This document shows positions 11,131 to 24,300 of a DNA stretch of 64,000 nt, piece after piece; position 1 is the first letter of the stretch, and each line of letters starts with the position of its first letter. The notes under the pieces were generated by a model, which worked only from the letters and a program-made list of their open reading frames with translations, was not told where the DNA came from and searched no databases. This DNA is from Scatophagus argus (lineage: Eukaryota > Chordata > Actinopteri > Scatophagidae). The stretch is from NCBI RefSeq assembly GCF_020382885.2, contig NC_058497.1:19646330-19710329 (forward strand). Direction: 5' to 3'. The translations under genes were made by a program, and so were the position numbers.

Positions 11131-14100
11131 ATGGGGGAGCTTATGTGAGCCTGAATCTGTTGCCACTGCTGTGAAAAGTGTTTGGGGGTGTTGGTGGTGG
11201 GCTAAGCCGAGAATAAAGCGTGGAGCATGGAGTAGGGTGAGAGGCAGGGGGGTGCATGTGAGAGACACGAGAGGGGTCCAGATGTACAGCTCAGCTATAA
11301 AATGCATGGGGCTGGACCGCAGCGGCAGCTAAACAGATGTGCCTTTTAATGAGCGTAAGACTAGAGGAGGAAACAGGCTAATGGATGGATATAATGTGTC
11401 GCCATGTAACCAAATGTCACCAAAGAGCTGCTTGTAGCTCATAGGCAGAAAGAGTCAGAATATCTTCTCTCTCTGGAAAAGGGAAGCATTGTTGATGTGG
11501 CAGCCCATCGTCGTGCAAGCAGAGGCTTGATTTGTAAGATTTGAGGATGTGTGAGAAGCTCCATTTTCCTGGAACAGAAGGTCATTTTCAGGCTCATGTG
11601 GCTATTTATAGTATATATATTTGTTTGTGTGTGTTCAAATGCTGAGGCCTTGGAGTGCTACCTCTGTTAGAAGTCTGTTACTTTATGAGGCAGACTAGGT
11701 GCAGGGTGTCATTGTGATTTATGAGGCTTCTCGCTGCCTGTGGAGGGTACAGTTGGACCAAAAATATACGGTACTCTGCCAAGTACACAGTGTCTCAACA
11801 TCATGGCACTTACTATGCTTTATGGGATGTGTTCAGAACATAACTCCAGATCTAAATAGACTGTCATGCTTTTTTTTAGATGACAGTTAAATGCCTCACT
11901 TCACTGTGTGAAACAAAAGCACTAAAGAAATATGGTGATTTTGGACCAGTATCTCTCAATGTAACAGCTGCTATAACTCATAAAAACTTATTTTCCTCAA
12001 GTTGACTAAATCTGCTATCCCCATCTTTCTGATTGGAAGATGTGTCAGTGCTATAGTCCTTGTTTATTTAATTGTTACTTATTCAAAACAAGAGCCCAAG
12101 ACGTTTTTAGACACATCTAACACAGTGTGACATGCAGTGAACAAGTAAGGTTGTTGTTATTGCGCAGCCTAAGGGCGCCTTTGTATTGCCATGTCATTTT
12201 GTGTGTTGTTGGCTGTCTGGTTTGCTTTTCTTCAGTAATGCCAGCAATGCAATGATGTGGTCACTATTGCAATGTATTTGAATGCCAATATAAATCAGTT
12301 TCATACTGAAATGACATGCAAGCAGTGTATTTTCTCCCTATAGATTGGATAAAAATGTGCATGCAAAAAAAACAAAAACATAATGGATTGCTAACCAGCC
12401 ACCTAAATGTAAAGACGTGTTCGACTGTCGTATTCAGAGCTGCCCTGATTATGCACAAACCCTGATAATGTGTCTGAAATGTTCCCTTCAAATTTCCATA
12501 AATATTAATGTGTTGTGTTGTGTTGTGATGGGATTGGGGATTGAGCTGCGACTCTGAGAGACTTCCCAGGGCTGCAGTGTGAGGAGGAGGAGTGGGAGTT
12601 AAATGTGGGGTCAAAGAGAGGTTACAACAGGGAAGCCGTCTAAACCCAACGCCCAGCCCCCCTGCGCTGGCACTCCAGGAAATCTGGGTGCCAGAGAAAC
12701 AGTAATGTGAACGCTTATGGGTAGAATTAATGCATGGTTGCTGTGGGCCTGTTTGCTGAGTGTAGCTAATTGAGCAGAAGTGTGAAAAGCACATGCGTAA
12801 AAACCAAGTTGTGCTGAAAGGCATATTCTGCTGTGTGTTTTGTCTCATTATTAATATGTGATGGACTGCGGTTCCCCAAGTGCACAGCTTAATGAGGCTA
12901 TAGAGAACACTTTTCTGACAGTTTCTGTGCATGTCTGATTATATCTGACCAGAATCATTCCACACACTGAGATTACATCTCAGTGTGTGTTTGTGTGTGT
13001 ACGTGTGTGTTGCTTTTTGGGCACACACTGTGATTTTAAAAAATAACTCCAAAAATGCACCAGGCTTTCAGGTCATGAGTTAGACGATCAGTGGAAGTGT
13101 ATAATGCCTGTCTCAGAGGGTCATGTTAAGGTAACTGATAGAGCAGGTCCAGCTGGTCTAGAGCCAGACCAGCTTTATATCGTCTCTATCTGTTTGTCTG
13201 TCAGACCCTGCAAGCCTCGACTTGATGAAATGCAGGCTGGTGGTATGAAGCATGAGTTACAACTAACTGAGAAATCATGACTCAGTGTTCGCACAATTAA
13301 ACCCTTGTCATCCTGTGAAGAGTGTCGAGGTAAATCATTACCGCCAACTTGAGTTGTTCTTTCAGTAGACTTTAATTATTGACTCACGGAGATCAACCTG
13401 CATAAGAATGTTTTGATGAACTTAGTATTTGATGACTGTTATTAGCCATTAGCATGTCTGGCTAACTGGTTTCCTGTGGTCATAAACCAGCCAAACCCAG
13501 TTAACCCAATATTAGCATGACACATATTTAATTAACTTACAACATTACGTGGGAACACAACTCATATATATATATATAAGACAAACACCCATTCAACTGT
13601 GTAGACTGTGTGGTACTTAAGTGGCTCTGTCGTGAAAGTGAAAAATAATTCACTCCAAAATCTACTCCAAAATGTAATAGTAATCCTGCTGACAAACAGA
13701 CAAACTACCTACAAACAAACAGAAACAAAAACAAAACTGCTGTGACAGCGGTAATAAAGCATAAGTCTAACATCTGTCTTGCTTGTTGCTTGCATTTTCA
13801 CTTAGTTGTATGCTTCAAATGGTGTAATAAACACACATTAATGTATGTAAGGCTGATGTTTTTTTTTTTTAATTTTATTCTCTTTGGACTTTTGCAGCAA
13901 AAGATGGATTTTTGTGATGAAAAATTTTTGTGAAACATGAAAGACTAAAGCAAAAAGAGAGGGATGCAATTTATTTATTTATTGTTTTTGTTTTCACATT
14001 AGTGTGCATATAGCCTACATTTGTAGTAGGTTTACACTTTGCTCCTTGTAATGTAAGAAAACGAGATAGCTGGAGAGAGGAATAAAAAAACAGTAAGTCT

Positions 14101-14607
14101 ATAGGGATAGTGAGGCAGGCATATTGGTCTAAACACTACTGGGAGTGAAGAATGCACCCCCTGCCGTCCCGACCTTTGCCCTTTCTGAATGTAGGCTTGA
14201 GGGGCAGCCCACGCCTGTGGAGAGACAATGCTGCAGATACCTATTGAGCCCTGGCTTTTTACTCTTTTACAATCCAACCCCCTGCTTTTTTACACCGCGT
14301 TCTTTCCTACATAAAAACTTCTCTCCGTACAAGGTCCAAGTTTGGATTTAGAGCCTGTATTCAGGGGGTCGCTTTTGTGCGTCCATACAAGGCTGAAACA
14401 CCCACACACCTCCCTCTCTCCCTCTCTCTTTCCCTCTTTTTCTGTTTTTCACTCCCTCATTCTCCCTTTTTCTGCTGGATTATTTGCCCAAAGCCCTCTG
14501 ACATTCTGGCACCTGTTTTCCTCACAAAACCATTAATTTATCACTGAATTATTAACTAAGAGCCCACAATGTGTCTGGCACTCAGTGACATGTCCTGAGT
14601 TTGTGTA

Positions 14608-14627
14608 TGTGTGTGTGTGTGTGTGTG
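14608..14627. repeat. (TG)n microsatellite
   Basis: About ten TG units in nxn intron 1. Confidence 0.9.
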
Positions 14628-14977
14628 GGAAGGGGGGAAGTTGCTGTGGCAACGGGGGGCCTTTATCGAAAAAGCAATTTAGCCATCGTCTCTTTCTGCG
14701 TCTGCGTTCTGGAGAATCCACCACCAAAATGGCTCTGCAGTAGCTGCAACATTTTGTATTGAGGAGGATTGGTGCAAAGCCTGCTGTGTTCTTTCAGCTC
14801 AACAATTTTCAGGGAAGTACATTTGCCCATCACAGGATGTGTAGTGCAGGATGTGCCTCTATAATGAGCACTGTAGAGCAGGCTGGAGTGGGTGGCCTGT
14901 ACTTTTCACACTTGGGGAATATAGATGACAGTCGAGGAAATCATGGAAGTGGATGGAAAATAGAAAAATCAGGTCGC

Positions 14978-15008
<31 letters not shown>
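14978..15008. repeat. T11-A20 homopolymer snapback
   Basis: Eleven T followed directly by twenty A. It can fold on itself and is a likely site of length polymorphism or assembly error. Confidence 0.9.
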
Positions 15009-17167
15009 CAGTTGTGGTGCAGAAATAAAAGCATAGTTCTCGTGGCGGTTTGTGTATGGCAAGATGAGATGAAGCTGAAGAATATTAAGAGAGAAGTCAT
15101 CAGTCTAGAACAGAGAAAGGGCAGCAACTGTGCAGCTGTCACAGGCTTTGAGATGTGTAGACTCTTGACCGAGTAAAGCGATAGTCGGGTCAGAGCAGCA
15201 CAGATGGAGGTGCTCAGTAACACACCAGCCTGCATAATGTTGCCTGAAGTATGGGTAAGAGGTGGGTAGGTGGGGGCGAGGGGGGAGCTCCCTTAGTAGC
15301 CATGAAGCACAGCAGCAGAGTTTTGAGGTGGATACAGGCAGTTACTGAGGTGGAGTGCAGCATAGAGGAATGCAAGTCTAAACTGCCTGTAGGGGCCCAG
15401 CCAAAAGGGGAGTTACAGCACTGTGTATAGAAATTTGTTTCTTATCTATCTTCAACCCCAGAAGAAAATGCAAAATGCCTGACACATGATGAACGAACTG
15501 TCGATGAAGCAGTCTGAGCCCATGCACAGATGAGGTTGTCCGTGCTGCGCAGGTGATATGCTTGATTTCTAAGCTTGTGTTTGCGCCTGCCAAGAGGCAA
15601 ACCAAGGGTCCAGTCCAGCTTGCTCTCCCTGACGCCTCTACACTAAATCTTTACGGTCAGAGATCACGCCGCCCACAGGCACTCTCAATAAAAAAGTCCC
15701 AGTAAAAGACAAATGCAGTTGTTGAACATGTCTTGAGGGGGTTGGTCAGACAGACAGCCTCCCATCTTCTAACAAATGGCTTTCACACGCTAACAACTAA
15801 AGATCTACAGGAATACGCAAAGCCATCGATTTCCTGATCATTATCTCTTCTGTGCCGGAGATCATTGCACGAATTGAAACCTTTAATTTCGTTTTGAACA
15901 ACTCTTGGTATTTCAAGATTTAAATCAAATTGGATGATTTCCTCTGTGTCCACTCAGAATAATGTGAAACACATTTCCCCCCCCCATTCGGCACTATCGG
16001 CTGTTCCAAAGAAAATTCCCCTTGACATGAATGAAAAGATTATTTGAGGAACATTTTTGCCTGATAATAAAAACCAGTGAGTTCATGAATTCCTGAGCAG
16101 GATAAATTCAATTCCATAAATCAACTTAGAGCTGTTAGGAATTGTGAATACTGTATGTTGTTTATCTGGATGAATAACATGAAAAATTATTTTCAGCAGC
16201 TTTTTTTTTTCAGGATACCAATTGGATTATCACCATGTGTACCACATATAATAGTCAGAGGTAAAAGGCTTTGGTGCTATCAGCATCACAGCAGGACACC
16301 TCTCATGTCCTCTGTTGTAAATGGTTGACTCTTCTTTGTAGTGGCACTGTTGCAATGAAGCAGTGATGGGAGCGTCTGGCAGATGCCTCAGGCCTGACCG
16401 GTTCAGTGAAAGCAGATCTGTGAGGAGACAGAGCTTGAACAATCACAGGCGAATTGAGCACGTTGAGTGATAAAATTGCCTCCACTGTAGCTCTCTCAAC
16501 ACACAAGAGCCACTGCAGAGACCCACCAGTTAGCGACAGAGGCCGAATTTCACTGCAGGACCCAGCTGCATCATGTTTGAAGACAGACTGGGTCAAAACT
16601 GAAGCAGATGTGTGCAGATGTAAAACTTTTACCCCTCAAATCCGTAGGGGGTTCTCCGCGTAAGTGAACCTCCTCTTAAAGACCAAAATGTTGCCATAAA
16701 GTGCAGCAGTGCAAAGAGGCATGAAAGTGATCACCACGCATGACATTTAACATGGAACTGCGGATATCTTGGGACAGGGTTTGCTTCCCTCGTTTTCGTT
16801 TCTTGCTCAATTGCAGTTTCAAATGTGTACATGTAAGAAATTAATTCAGGCACTGATTCCATCAAACAAATTTAGCGAGATCTAAAAAGAATCAGCATTT
16901 TCTTTGATCAGTGAGGTGATAAGATTTTCAACCCCTGTATGTCTATGCACACCACTGGCCCCACAGTGGACTGATTTGCTCCTCTTCTGGAAATGGATCT
17001 GCAGCCATGCATGATCCAATTAGCATGATGAGCACCGGGCGTAGTGTGAGGCTAATGTCTGCATGTTCAGGACAGTAAATGGATTGTTAGTATGGATTTC
17101 CAGCTCTTCCTTGAGCCTTAACTGTTGGTGGGCTCTCTATTGGGATTATTGGCCTCCTTAAACCACT

Positions 17168-17212
17168 GTGTAACTATATAGCCAAGCCTACTGCTCCGCC
17201 ATATAGTTACAC
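17168..17212. repeat. Short inverted repeat
   Basis: GTGTAACTATAT at 17168-17179 and its exact reverse complement at 17201-17212 enclose a 21-nt loop in nxn intron 1. Confidence 0.8.
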
Positions 17213-17439
17213 ACTGTTGATATTGATAATGAATACAGGCGCCCTGAGAGAAAGCCAGAAGAAGAAACATGCGATCTAGATGCCGTGAATACAGTTTGTA
17301 TGCTAATAAACTAATGACTGTTCTGCTGCACAGAAGTTTTTGTTTTTACTCAACAGATAGCTCCCGGAATCATGTTTTGTTTTGTTTTGTCCAACCAACA
17401 GTCCAAAACCCAAATATATTTGTCACTCAGTTTTAATTA

Positions 17440-17830
17440 TCAGTAGTGTGACAAATAGTTTGATAAACACATCTCTATGAAAGTTGCAGCCAGAAGCCTG
17501 TTAGCTTAGCTTAGCATATAGAAGAGAACACGGAAAATAAAACCTGGCTCTGTCTAAAGGTACTAAATCTTTCTACCAGCAACTCTAAACCTCACTAATT
17601 AATGAATAAATTATTTAAGTCAAAATGTAATAATGTTGCATTTTACAGGGAACATGTGCCAACATTTTCATGAGTTATCTTTGTATAGAGCCAGGCTTGC
17701 TATAAGCTAAGCTAATCAGTTGTTAACTTTATAGCTTTAGGCTATCAGACTGATTTGGGAGTGGTTTCAATCCTTCTCATCTAACTTTTGGCATGAAAAT
17801 TAATATTTATCCAAACTATTCTTTAATATT
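17440..17830. repeat. Dispersed percomorph repeat
   Basis: GTTAGCTTAGCTTAGCATAT near the start, AGAGCCAGGCTTGCTATAAG and TTCTCATCTAACTTTTGGCA near the end match the layout of a roughly 400-bp element that I recognise as common in percomorph introns. The copy is diverged and has no coding capacity. Confidence 0.6.
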
Positions 17831-19059
17831 CTCAGCTTTAAAGACAAAAACAATTAAATTAAACACAAGTATCTTGAACATCACCCCTCAGTTTTAAGTT
17901 TTATAAATAATTTGTGGTGCATTTTATTGTGACACCTGATTGTGTTGTAAATGGTTGTAAATAGCTGTACATAAAAAGCCCGAGGCATTTACTACATTTT
18001 AAGGTAAATAGTTGTAAATAGCTTGTTGTTTGCTAAATTTGTACATAATTTTTTGATTGATTGACAATTTATAGGCAAGGCAAGGTAAACCATTTTTAAG
18101 CTGAAATTTAAAGGTGAAATCAAAAGTAGTCAGAAACGGACAGTGACTCCAGATGGTTAAAGGTGGAGGCTGTTCCTTAAGCCAAGGAATCAGGGCGGAT
18201 TTCACAGTAGCATGATTTGTGTTTTACTACAACATACAACATGTCAAATTCTGTCTTTGTTGTCTTAGTTATAATTGAGAGCCTGCAGCTCTTGACAGTG
18301 ACACTGTTTTGGGGAAATAGATTGCTGTGGAATGTGATCCTCATGTTTTCTATTCGCAAGGAGGACGGGCAGAAGAGGTTATGGTTATGGTGGAAGCTGT
18401 TGTCTTCAGTGTTTTGCAGCAAAATTTTGGATTTACAAGTAGATGACAATGAAACTCAGCTGTGACAAAGATGAGATTTCCCCCCCCAGGCATGATGAAT
18501 TCCTGCCGTTCAAGGTGCTAAAATCCTTTTGTTTGCGACAGACTCCAGGACACGTTGCTTTTATAGGTACAAGATCCTTCATCTCCTCCTTAAAACATAA
18601 CAATCCTTTCATTCTAAAGGCAGATCTAAACCCTCAAAGGATTTAACATATGGGGCTACTCTGATCTGCAGCCAGATTACTGGGCAGAGATAATTCAAGG
18701 ATGTAGTAAATTAGTGGCAAGACAAAGGAGAAGAATTGACTCTGCCTCTGAGGTTGCTTTATGAATCTCTCAGCTGCTCTCTTGATGGGAGCACCAAAAC
18801 GACTGATTTGGTACGCAGCTACCTTCCTCTGCTGTTAAAATAACTATAACCCTGTGCTCGTTATCTGAGTATGATTTTAGAGGATGTTCATTAATGTGTA
18901 GCATGGTAACAGATTTGGTGACTTCTGTTTTCAGCCATGCAAGGAGTAGGCCTGGTAACCTCAGTCAGTTGGTCGGTGAGTTATTATATTTGCTAAAAAA
19001 GGACCAAAAACTTAACGTATTTCAGTGACAATAAGCTGGCTCAATAATTGTTATTTTTG

Positions 19060-19370
19060 TTCGGTCTGTCAGTCCATCACTTGGGTCCAAACTGAAATGT
19101 TTCAGATTTAATGGGTTAACATTAAAATTTGTGCAGACATTCATGGTCTGCGTGAATGTCGATACTGCAGGTATTTTTGTCCAAATACCACAATGAGTTC
19201 ACATCAGCCTAAGCTGTACTTTGTGTGCCAATTAGCATGCAAACATGCTAAACAAGGATCATGAACCTGAGGCTTGTTAAACCTGTCAAACATCACCATG
19301 TTAGCATTGTGAGCTTGTTAGCATTTAGCTCCAAGCACTCACACAGCTCAACTAGCTTTGCTTTAGATTC
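19060..19370. repeat. Dispersed percomorph repeat, copy 1
   Basis: CAAACTGAAATGTTTCAG, CAGACATTCATGGTCTG, AGCTGTACTTTGTGTGCCAA and GTTAGCATTTAGCTCCAAGC follow the order of a common percomorph element ("rate of change of sign"-type intronic repeat rich in TTAGCATG words). It is internally deleted and related to the copies at 24105 and 30400. Confidence 0.6.
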
Positions 19371-21357
19371 CCAAATACCCAAACAAAGTTAATGAAAACC
19401 TGTGGGAGGGTGGAAGATAGAAGAATTATATTTGAACAGTGATGTGGTGGAAAAGCAGATGTTTTAAGTTGAGTTTCAATCTCTGAGCATGTGACTATTT
19501 TCAGGATCACATTACCCTGTCACATATCTCAGTGCGGACTCCTCTGGGCCTTGACGTGCAATACATTTGTTGGCATTTTAGTCCTAGTACAGAACCAATC
19601 ACTCTGCTTTCTTTCTTTCTTTCTTTCTTCTCTCCTGTCCCATTCGCACACACTCTTTCGGCTAAATCCGGCTCTAAATCTCACATCATCAGCCTGGATG
19701 ACAGCAGGCAGCTGAGTGAAATGGTGTCAGGCATGTTAGCTTTCGGAGACAGTCACAGTTAATGCCCCTAACCCCATCAATTTGTGAGCTGAGATTGAGT
19801 TTCCAGAGCAGCACAGAGCGTGTGGTAAAGCTGTTGACTGTGGCAGACGATGAAGTTTGCCTTTGACGGACTTCCAGACCAACATTGTCGGGAGGCTCCG
19901 GGTCGTCTTGTCCCTGGGACAGACCGTTTGACCTCTGCTGTCAGAGAGGGCCTGTGGTCGACCTTTGGCGAGTGTATGAGTAACTTGTGCAAAGAGGAGA
20001 CACACACATTATGAGTAAAACATACACCATGCAAGCTTTCCTCTCTCTTATCCAGAGACTCTTTGTGCTCGACTGCTGCAGTGAAGTCACTGCAAAACAC
20101 AGTCATTGTTTTCACAAAAAGAGCACAGAAAGGTTTTCATCAACCTGGAGCTCAATGGTAACCCAACTCCAAGCTTCCATCACCAAGCCTCAAGAAGAGC
20201 AGCACTCACTTCATCTGGCACACAACCTATTAGAACAACTACTGCAGCATCCAGACAGCACAAATCATTATATTATATGGATGCTTAAGCGTTTGGCTGG
20301 GTACAGCAGGTAATAAATTTGGCTAGTACAGTAAATGTGTTCATTTTGACCTTTTTTCTTCTTTCGACTCTTTTGTAATCCATCTCTTTTTTAAATATCT
20401 TTCCCTGCAAAGCCGCTTAAGGCATTGTGATTCAATAAACAGGTCAGAACCTGAAGAATATCGTTTAAATAAAAGAGGGTGAAACACCCACTGACACTGT
20501 GGCTTTCTGGAGACAGTGTCTCTCGTTTTCTCCTGTCTGAATTTTCTGAGCTCATGTGGGATTTCACGCGAGGGATCCCCTTTCTCTTCTTCTTCTCTTG
20601 TACTTGCTGAAGCAGCAGCTTTTCACAGTGCCGATTGGCGCTCTTTACAAGACGCGGCTATTTTCTATTCACAGCGTACGACTCTGCCCTCTGATATGGA
20701 AAGTGAGTCTCAGATATGTGAAATGCTTGATCTCCTCTTTGATGTTAAGGACTTTACTCATCGCTGAACTCTATAAATAGCATTGGTTCATGCACAAATC
20801 TCAACCTATAAAGCTTCTTCTCTGACTTCATGAGCTCGTATTCATATCAACAACTTATCAACATAGTGTTTGAGGTATTATGATTATCGTACGCTCGAGT
20901 CCAAAGGTCGCTCATAAACGCCTAAGAATGTATGAATCTTCTGTCCAAGAAGCACCAATAATTCACAGGGCTCAAATTTCTTCTTTACTGCGAAGCAAAA
21001 GAAGTTATTTCGCAGCTGCACAGCCTCTTTTGCTCTTATTCATGACACGGCAGGGACAGCATGAGTTTTCTCCGGTTCAGCCTCTTTAAAGTGCTGCAGT
21101 GTGCATCTCACCCTCTGCTAATTCACCTCAGGGCTCACTGCTTTCCTGTATTTTGTTTATTCTATCTTCTAGTCTCCCGAGGCTGTTTGTCCTATAAAAT
21201 ATATATCAGTTGACATTTGTTTCATTTTTACTGTCGTATTTCAGGAGAACAAAGTGTAGCTGCACTGAAAACATAATTTTCGCCCTTTTTAAGTAAGTTT
21301 TCCAACTCTTTCCATCCAGTATTTTTCCAACCTCTCCTCTCGTTTTGCTGTCTACAG

Positions 21358-24300
21358 ATGAAGCTGTGGAACAAGTATAAGGTAACCAGTATCCCGTCTC
21401 TGGTGTTTGTGGACGCAGCTACGGGGAAGGTGGTGTGTCGAAATGGTCTGCTGGTGGTCAGAGATGACCCTAAAGGTGAGATTGGCAGCCACACGCAAAC
21501 ATACACTTGTGATGCATTATTACTGACGACATCGTGCTGATTTATTTTCATTCCCTGACCTCAAGCTCTGACCTTAATCCTCCTTACTGAATGGTTAACC
21601 TCAAACCCAACCTCCGACCATTCAACCCTAAAAATACCACTGTTTAATGAGATAATTTGAGGGTGAAACACAGATGAATTTTTCACACACTTTGTCCGTC
21701 ATACCTGTGGAACCCTGAATTCTTTGTGAGCTGCTTTCTTCAGCCTCTGTGGGCTACGAGTAATAGATGGGATACCGCTTCTCCTCCTTTTTTAACCAAG
21801 GGTATCAAGACTAGCACATCCAAACTCACTCACTCTAGACTCCCATCAGCCTGTCTCCTCCACTTGACCCCCATACAGCAGCAGCAGGTAGGAACTCAAA
21901 TTCTCCTGAGGCATGAATGGAGCAACTTAAATCTAACGGAGAATGTGCATTAATTTTGCCATGTGAGTATTAGGAGTTGGTCACATCGAGATTAACAGCT
22001 GGTGGTGTTGATTAAGTCAGCTGCCGTTAAAGCAGTGCAGAAGAAGAAGACTCGAGAATATGATGTAATTACAGTAAAGTCAGTCAAGCTTCAAATGATG
22101 TAAAACCATGCGGGGAATGTCATGAAAATATGACAGTGAGTCTGGATACCTCAAAGATGGCGTTCACTCGCTTGAGTGCAAATCGCTCACACAAGCACAT
22201 AAGCCAAAAATACGTCCTAGTTTGCTTCTGTGTTACGTGTCCTTCTACACATGCAGAGTAGTGAAATACACACAAACATACACTGAATTTTTATTGCGGT
22301 ACTACAAGTAGCCAATAGCACTATTTAGCTGCTTTTTTTTTATTACTGGCATTTCCACTCTGTTTGTTTTTTCTATCTAAGTGGAAGGAAAGACACTTAA
22401 GTAGAATAAAATAAAACAACTGAAGTAATAAAAGTCAACAGTACAAAGTAATATTGTGGAATTGTTCCAAATGAAAATACCTTGCTTTCCGTAGTCCATA
22501 GTATACTGTGTAGCTTGGTTATGAAACTTAAATGAATAAGATAACAAAAATTTAAACCAAAATGTAATGAGTATAGCCACACCTGAATACACACAGACAC
22601 AACACTCTGTAATGATGATTGCCAAACACCCAAGTCAGGGTTCCCTGTGGAGATACTGCAGTGCCACATCATTTAACATTTGGATAAAACATTTTGCAAT
22701 AACTTTTCCCCTCCTCGTTTGTGTTGATGCTGCCGTAATTATGGTGCTGCATGAATATTACAGCGTGTCCATGTCTCACTCCATCATCTGCAAACCCTGC
22801 AATTTCTGCACTTTGAAGTGGAGGCAGAGAATTAACAAGAGTGGCCTTGCATTCCTTTCCTGTACAGAGGACGTCCTCTGTGGCTGCAGGGATCTCAGTC
22901 TGCCTGTTAGGCCAACCTTTAAAAAAAGTGCCATTAGTCATGTGAAAGGGGGAATATAGTGACACTTTGGCAGCGTGGCAGTGACGCAGAATGGATTTCA
23001 CATGATTGGGACAGATTTTGCAGCCCGGTTAATGGAAGCCAGTCCAAGCCTGCAGTATTATCCACAATTCATGAACTGTTGTTCCAGATTAGATGAGGCT
23101 CAAGATTAAACACAGGCACAGCCACCCGATTAGGCCTCAAATATCTAACTATGCAGCGCCTATTTAACAGAAAAGCGGGTCTCCTTAATTAATTGTACAT
23201 TTTGACATATTTTCTGCTTCGTGTTATTTGAGAGGCAGTCTGCAGTGATGAATCAATTTGGCTACAGGAGTCACAGTTAGAGGAAAAGGACACTAAAAGT
23301 TTGATGTGCATTGAAACTGGAAGGGGCGGATGAACGATTCAGGACCCCGCGCCTTTCACTCTCGATGAAAGGACTGACTTGAGTGGCGACAGTCTAGCCC
23401 GCAGCGCAAAGATGGAGTGCACTTTTACAATCAGGGCAACAATAAAAGGCTGTGGCAGTGCAGTGCAGACGTGTCATTCCTGCCTAATGAAGCCAGAGAC
23501 AACCTCGCTTGCATAAAGAGGCCATTATGAACCTGCCATACAAGGTTTTATTTATGATTACCTCCTTTTTAATTCGGCTGCACCAAATGCATCTCCGGGG
23601 CTTGACGATAACAATGGAGAGAGCTTGAAAAGGAAATGAAAAGTGTGGAAGAGAACAGGAGGGAAGTGTTCCTGGCAACCTTCATTTACTTGAGAGGGAG
23701 CGCTTTCAGTCATCATTAAAACCATATTTTCAGTCTGGTGTCTATTTCCAATAGCACATGTCACAAAAAGGCCTGTAAGTAATGTGCATGGGAGTAAAGA
23801 CACGTGACTCAGTGTAATTTAACAGCCATGACCATCTCTGGATTATGATGATTTGTTGATTTATTGAATTAGCAGACAATTCATCAGCAGTTATTTTAAT
23901 AATCTGTTTTGTTAAATAGTTTTAGGTCCTTTTTAATAAAAAAGCCAAAACTCTTGGGTTTCTGCATCTCAAATGTGAACATTCCCTGGTTTAATTGACT
24001 GATCAATCGATCAATCGAGTAATTGGCAGATTAATCCATAATGAAAATAGTTAGCAGTTGCACCCCTTTCTTTTTCTTCAGCTTACCTGAAACATATTTT
24101 TAGAGACACTATTGCCGTGCTTTGTGTGTACTGCTAGATAACATCATCACATAAAACTAAGATGGTGAATGTGACAAGCATTTCACCTCCTAAACATCAG
24201 CATGTGAACATGGTCGTTGTGAGCATGTTAACATGCTGATGTTATCATTTAGCTTTAAGCAATTCTCTGCTCATACACAGCCTCACAGAACTGCTAAGAT

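Larger units (their letters stand above)
1..21357 (+). other. nxn: nxn intron 1 (3' portion, no exon seen)
   Basis: This stretch precedes nxn exon 2, whose acceptor AG is at 21356-21357, and belongs to the first intron, which is also very long in human NXN. I looked for the missing first exon (about 120 residues, ending near a WxALPY-like motif) and did not find it, so it should lie upstream of the window. Open frames here reach 222 codons (12264-12932, minus) and 185 codons (3046-3603, plus) but show no domain, no splice logic and no recognisable family. Listed separately are a 45-bp tandem duplication, foldbacks, microsatellites and dispersed repeats. Stretches such as 7800-8060, 12470-12960 and 15780-16200 look like unique, AT-rich, homeobox-site-like sequence and could be conserved regulatory elements; that is inference only. 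Confidence 0.75.

Noticed and set aside
12264-12932. Open frame of 222 codons on the minus strand in nxn intron 1
   Set aside because: Composition is unlike a protein (many Cys, His and Thr in no pattern), with no domain, no splice context and no promoter or polyadenylation pairing. It is most likely chance.
13151-13174. Nine-base inverted repeat AGCTGGTCT / AGACCAGCT
   Set aside because: Arms are too short to be notable in a 64-kb window.
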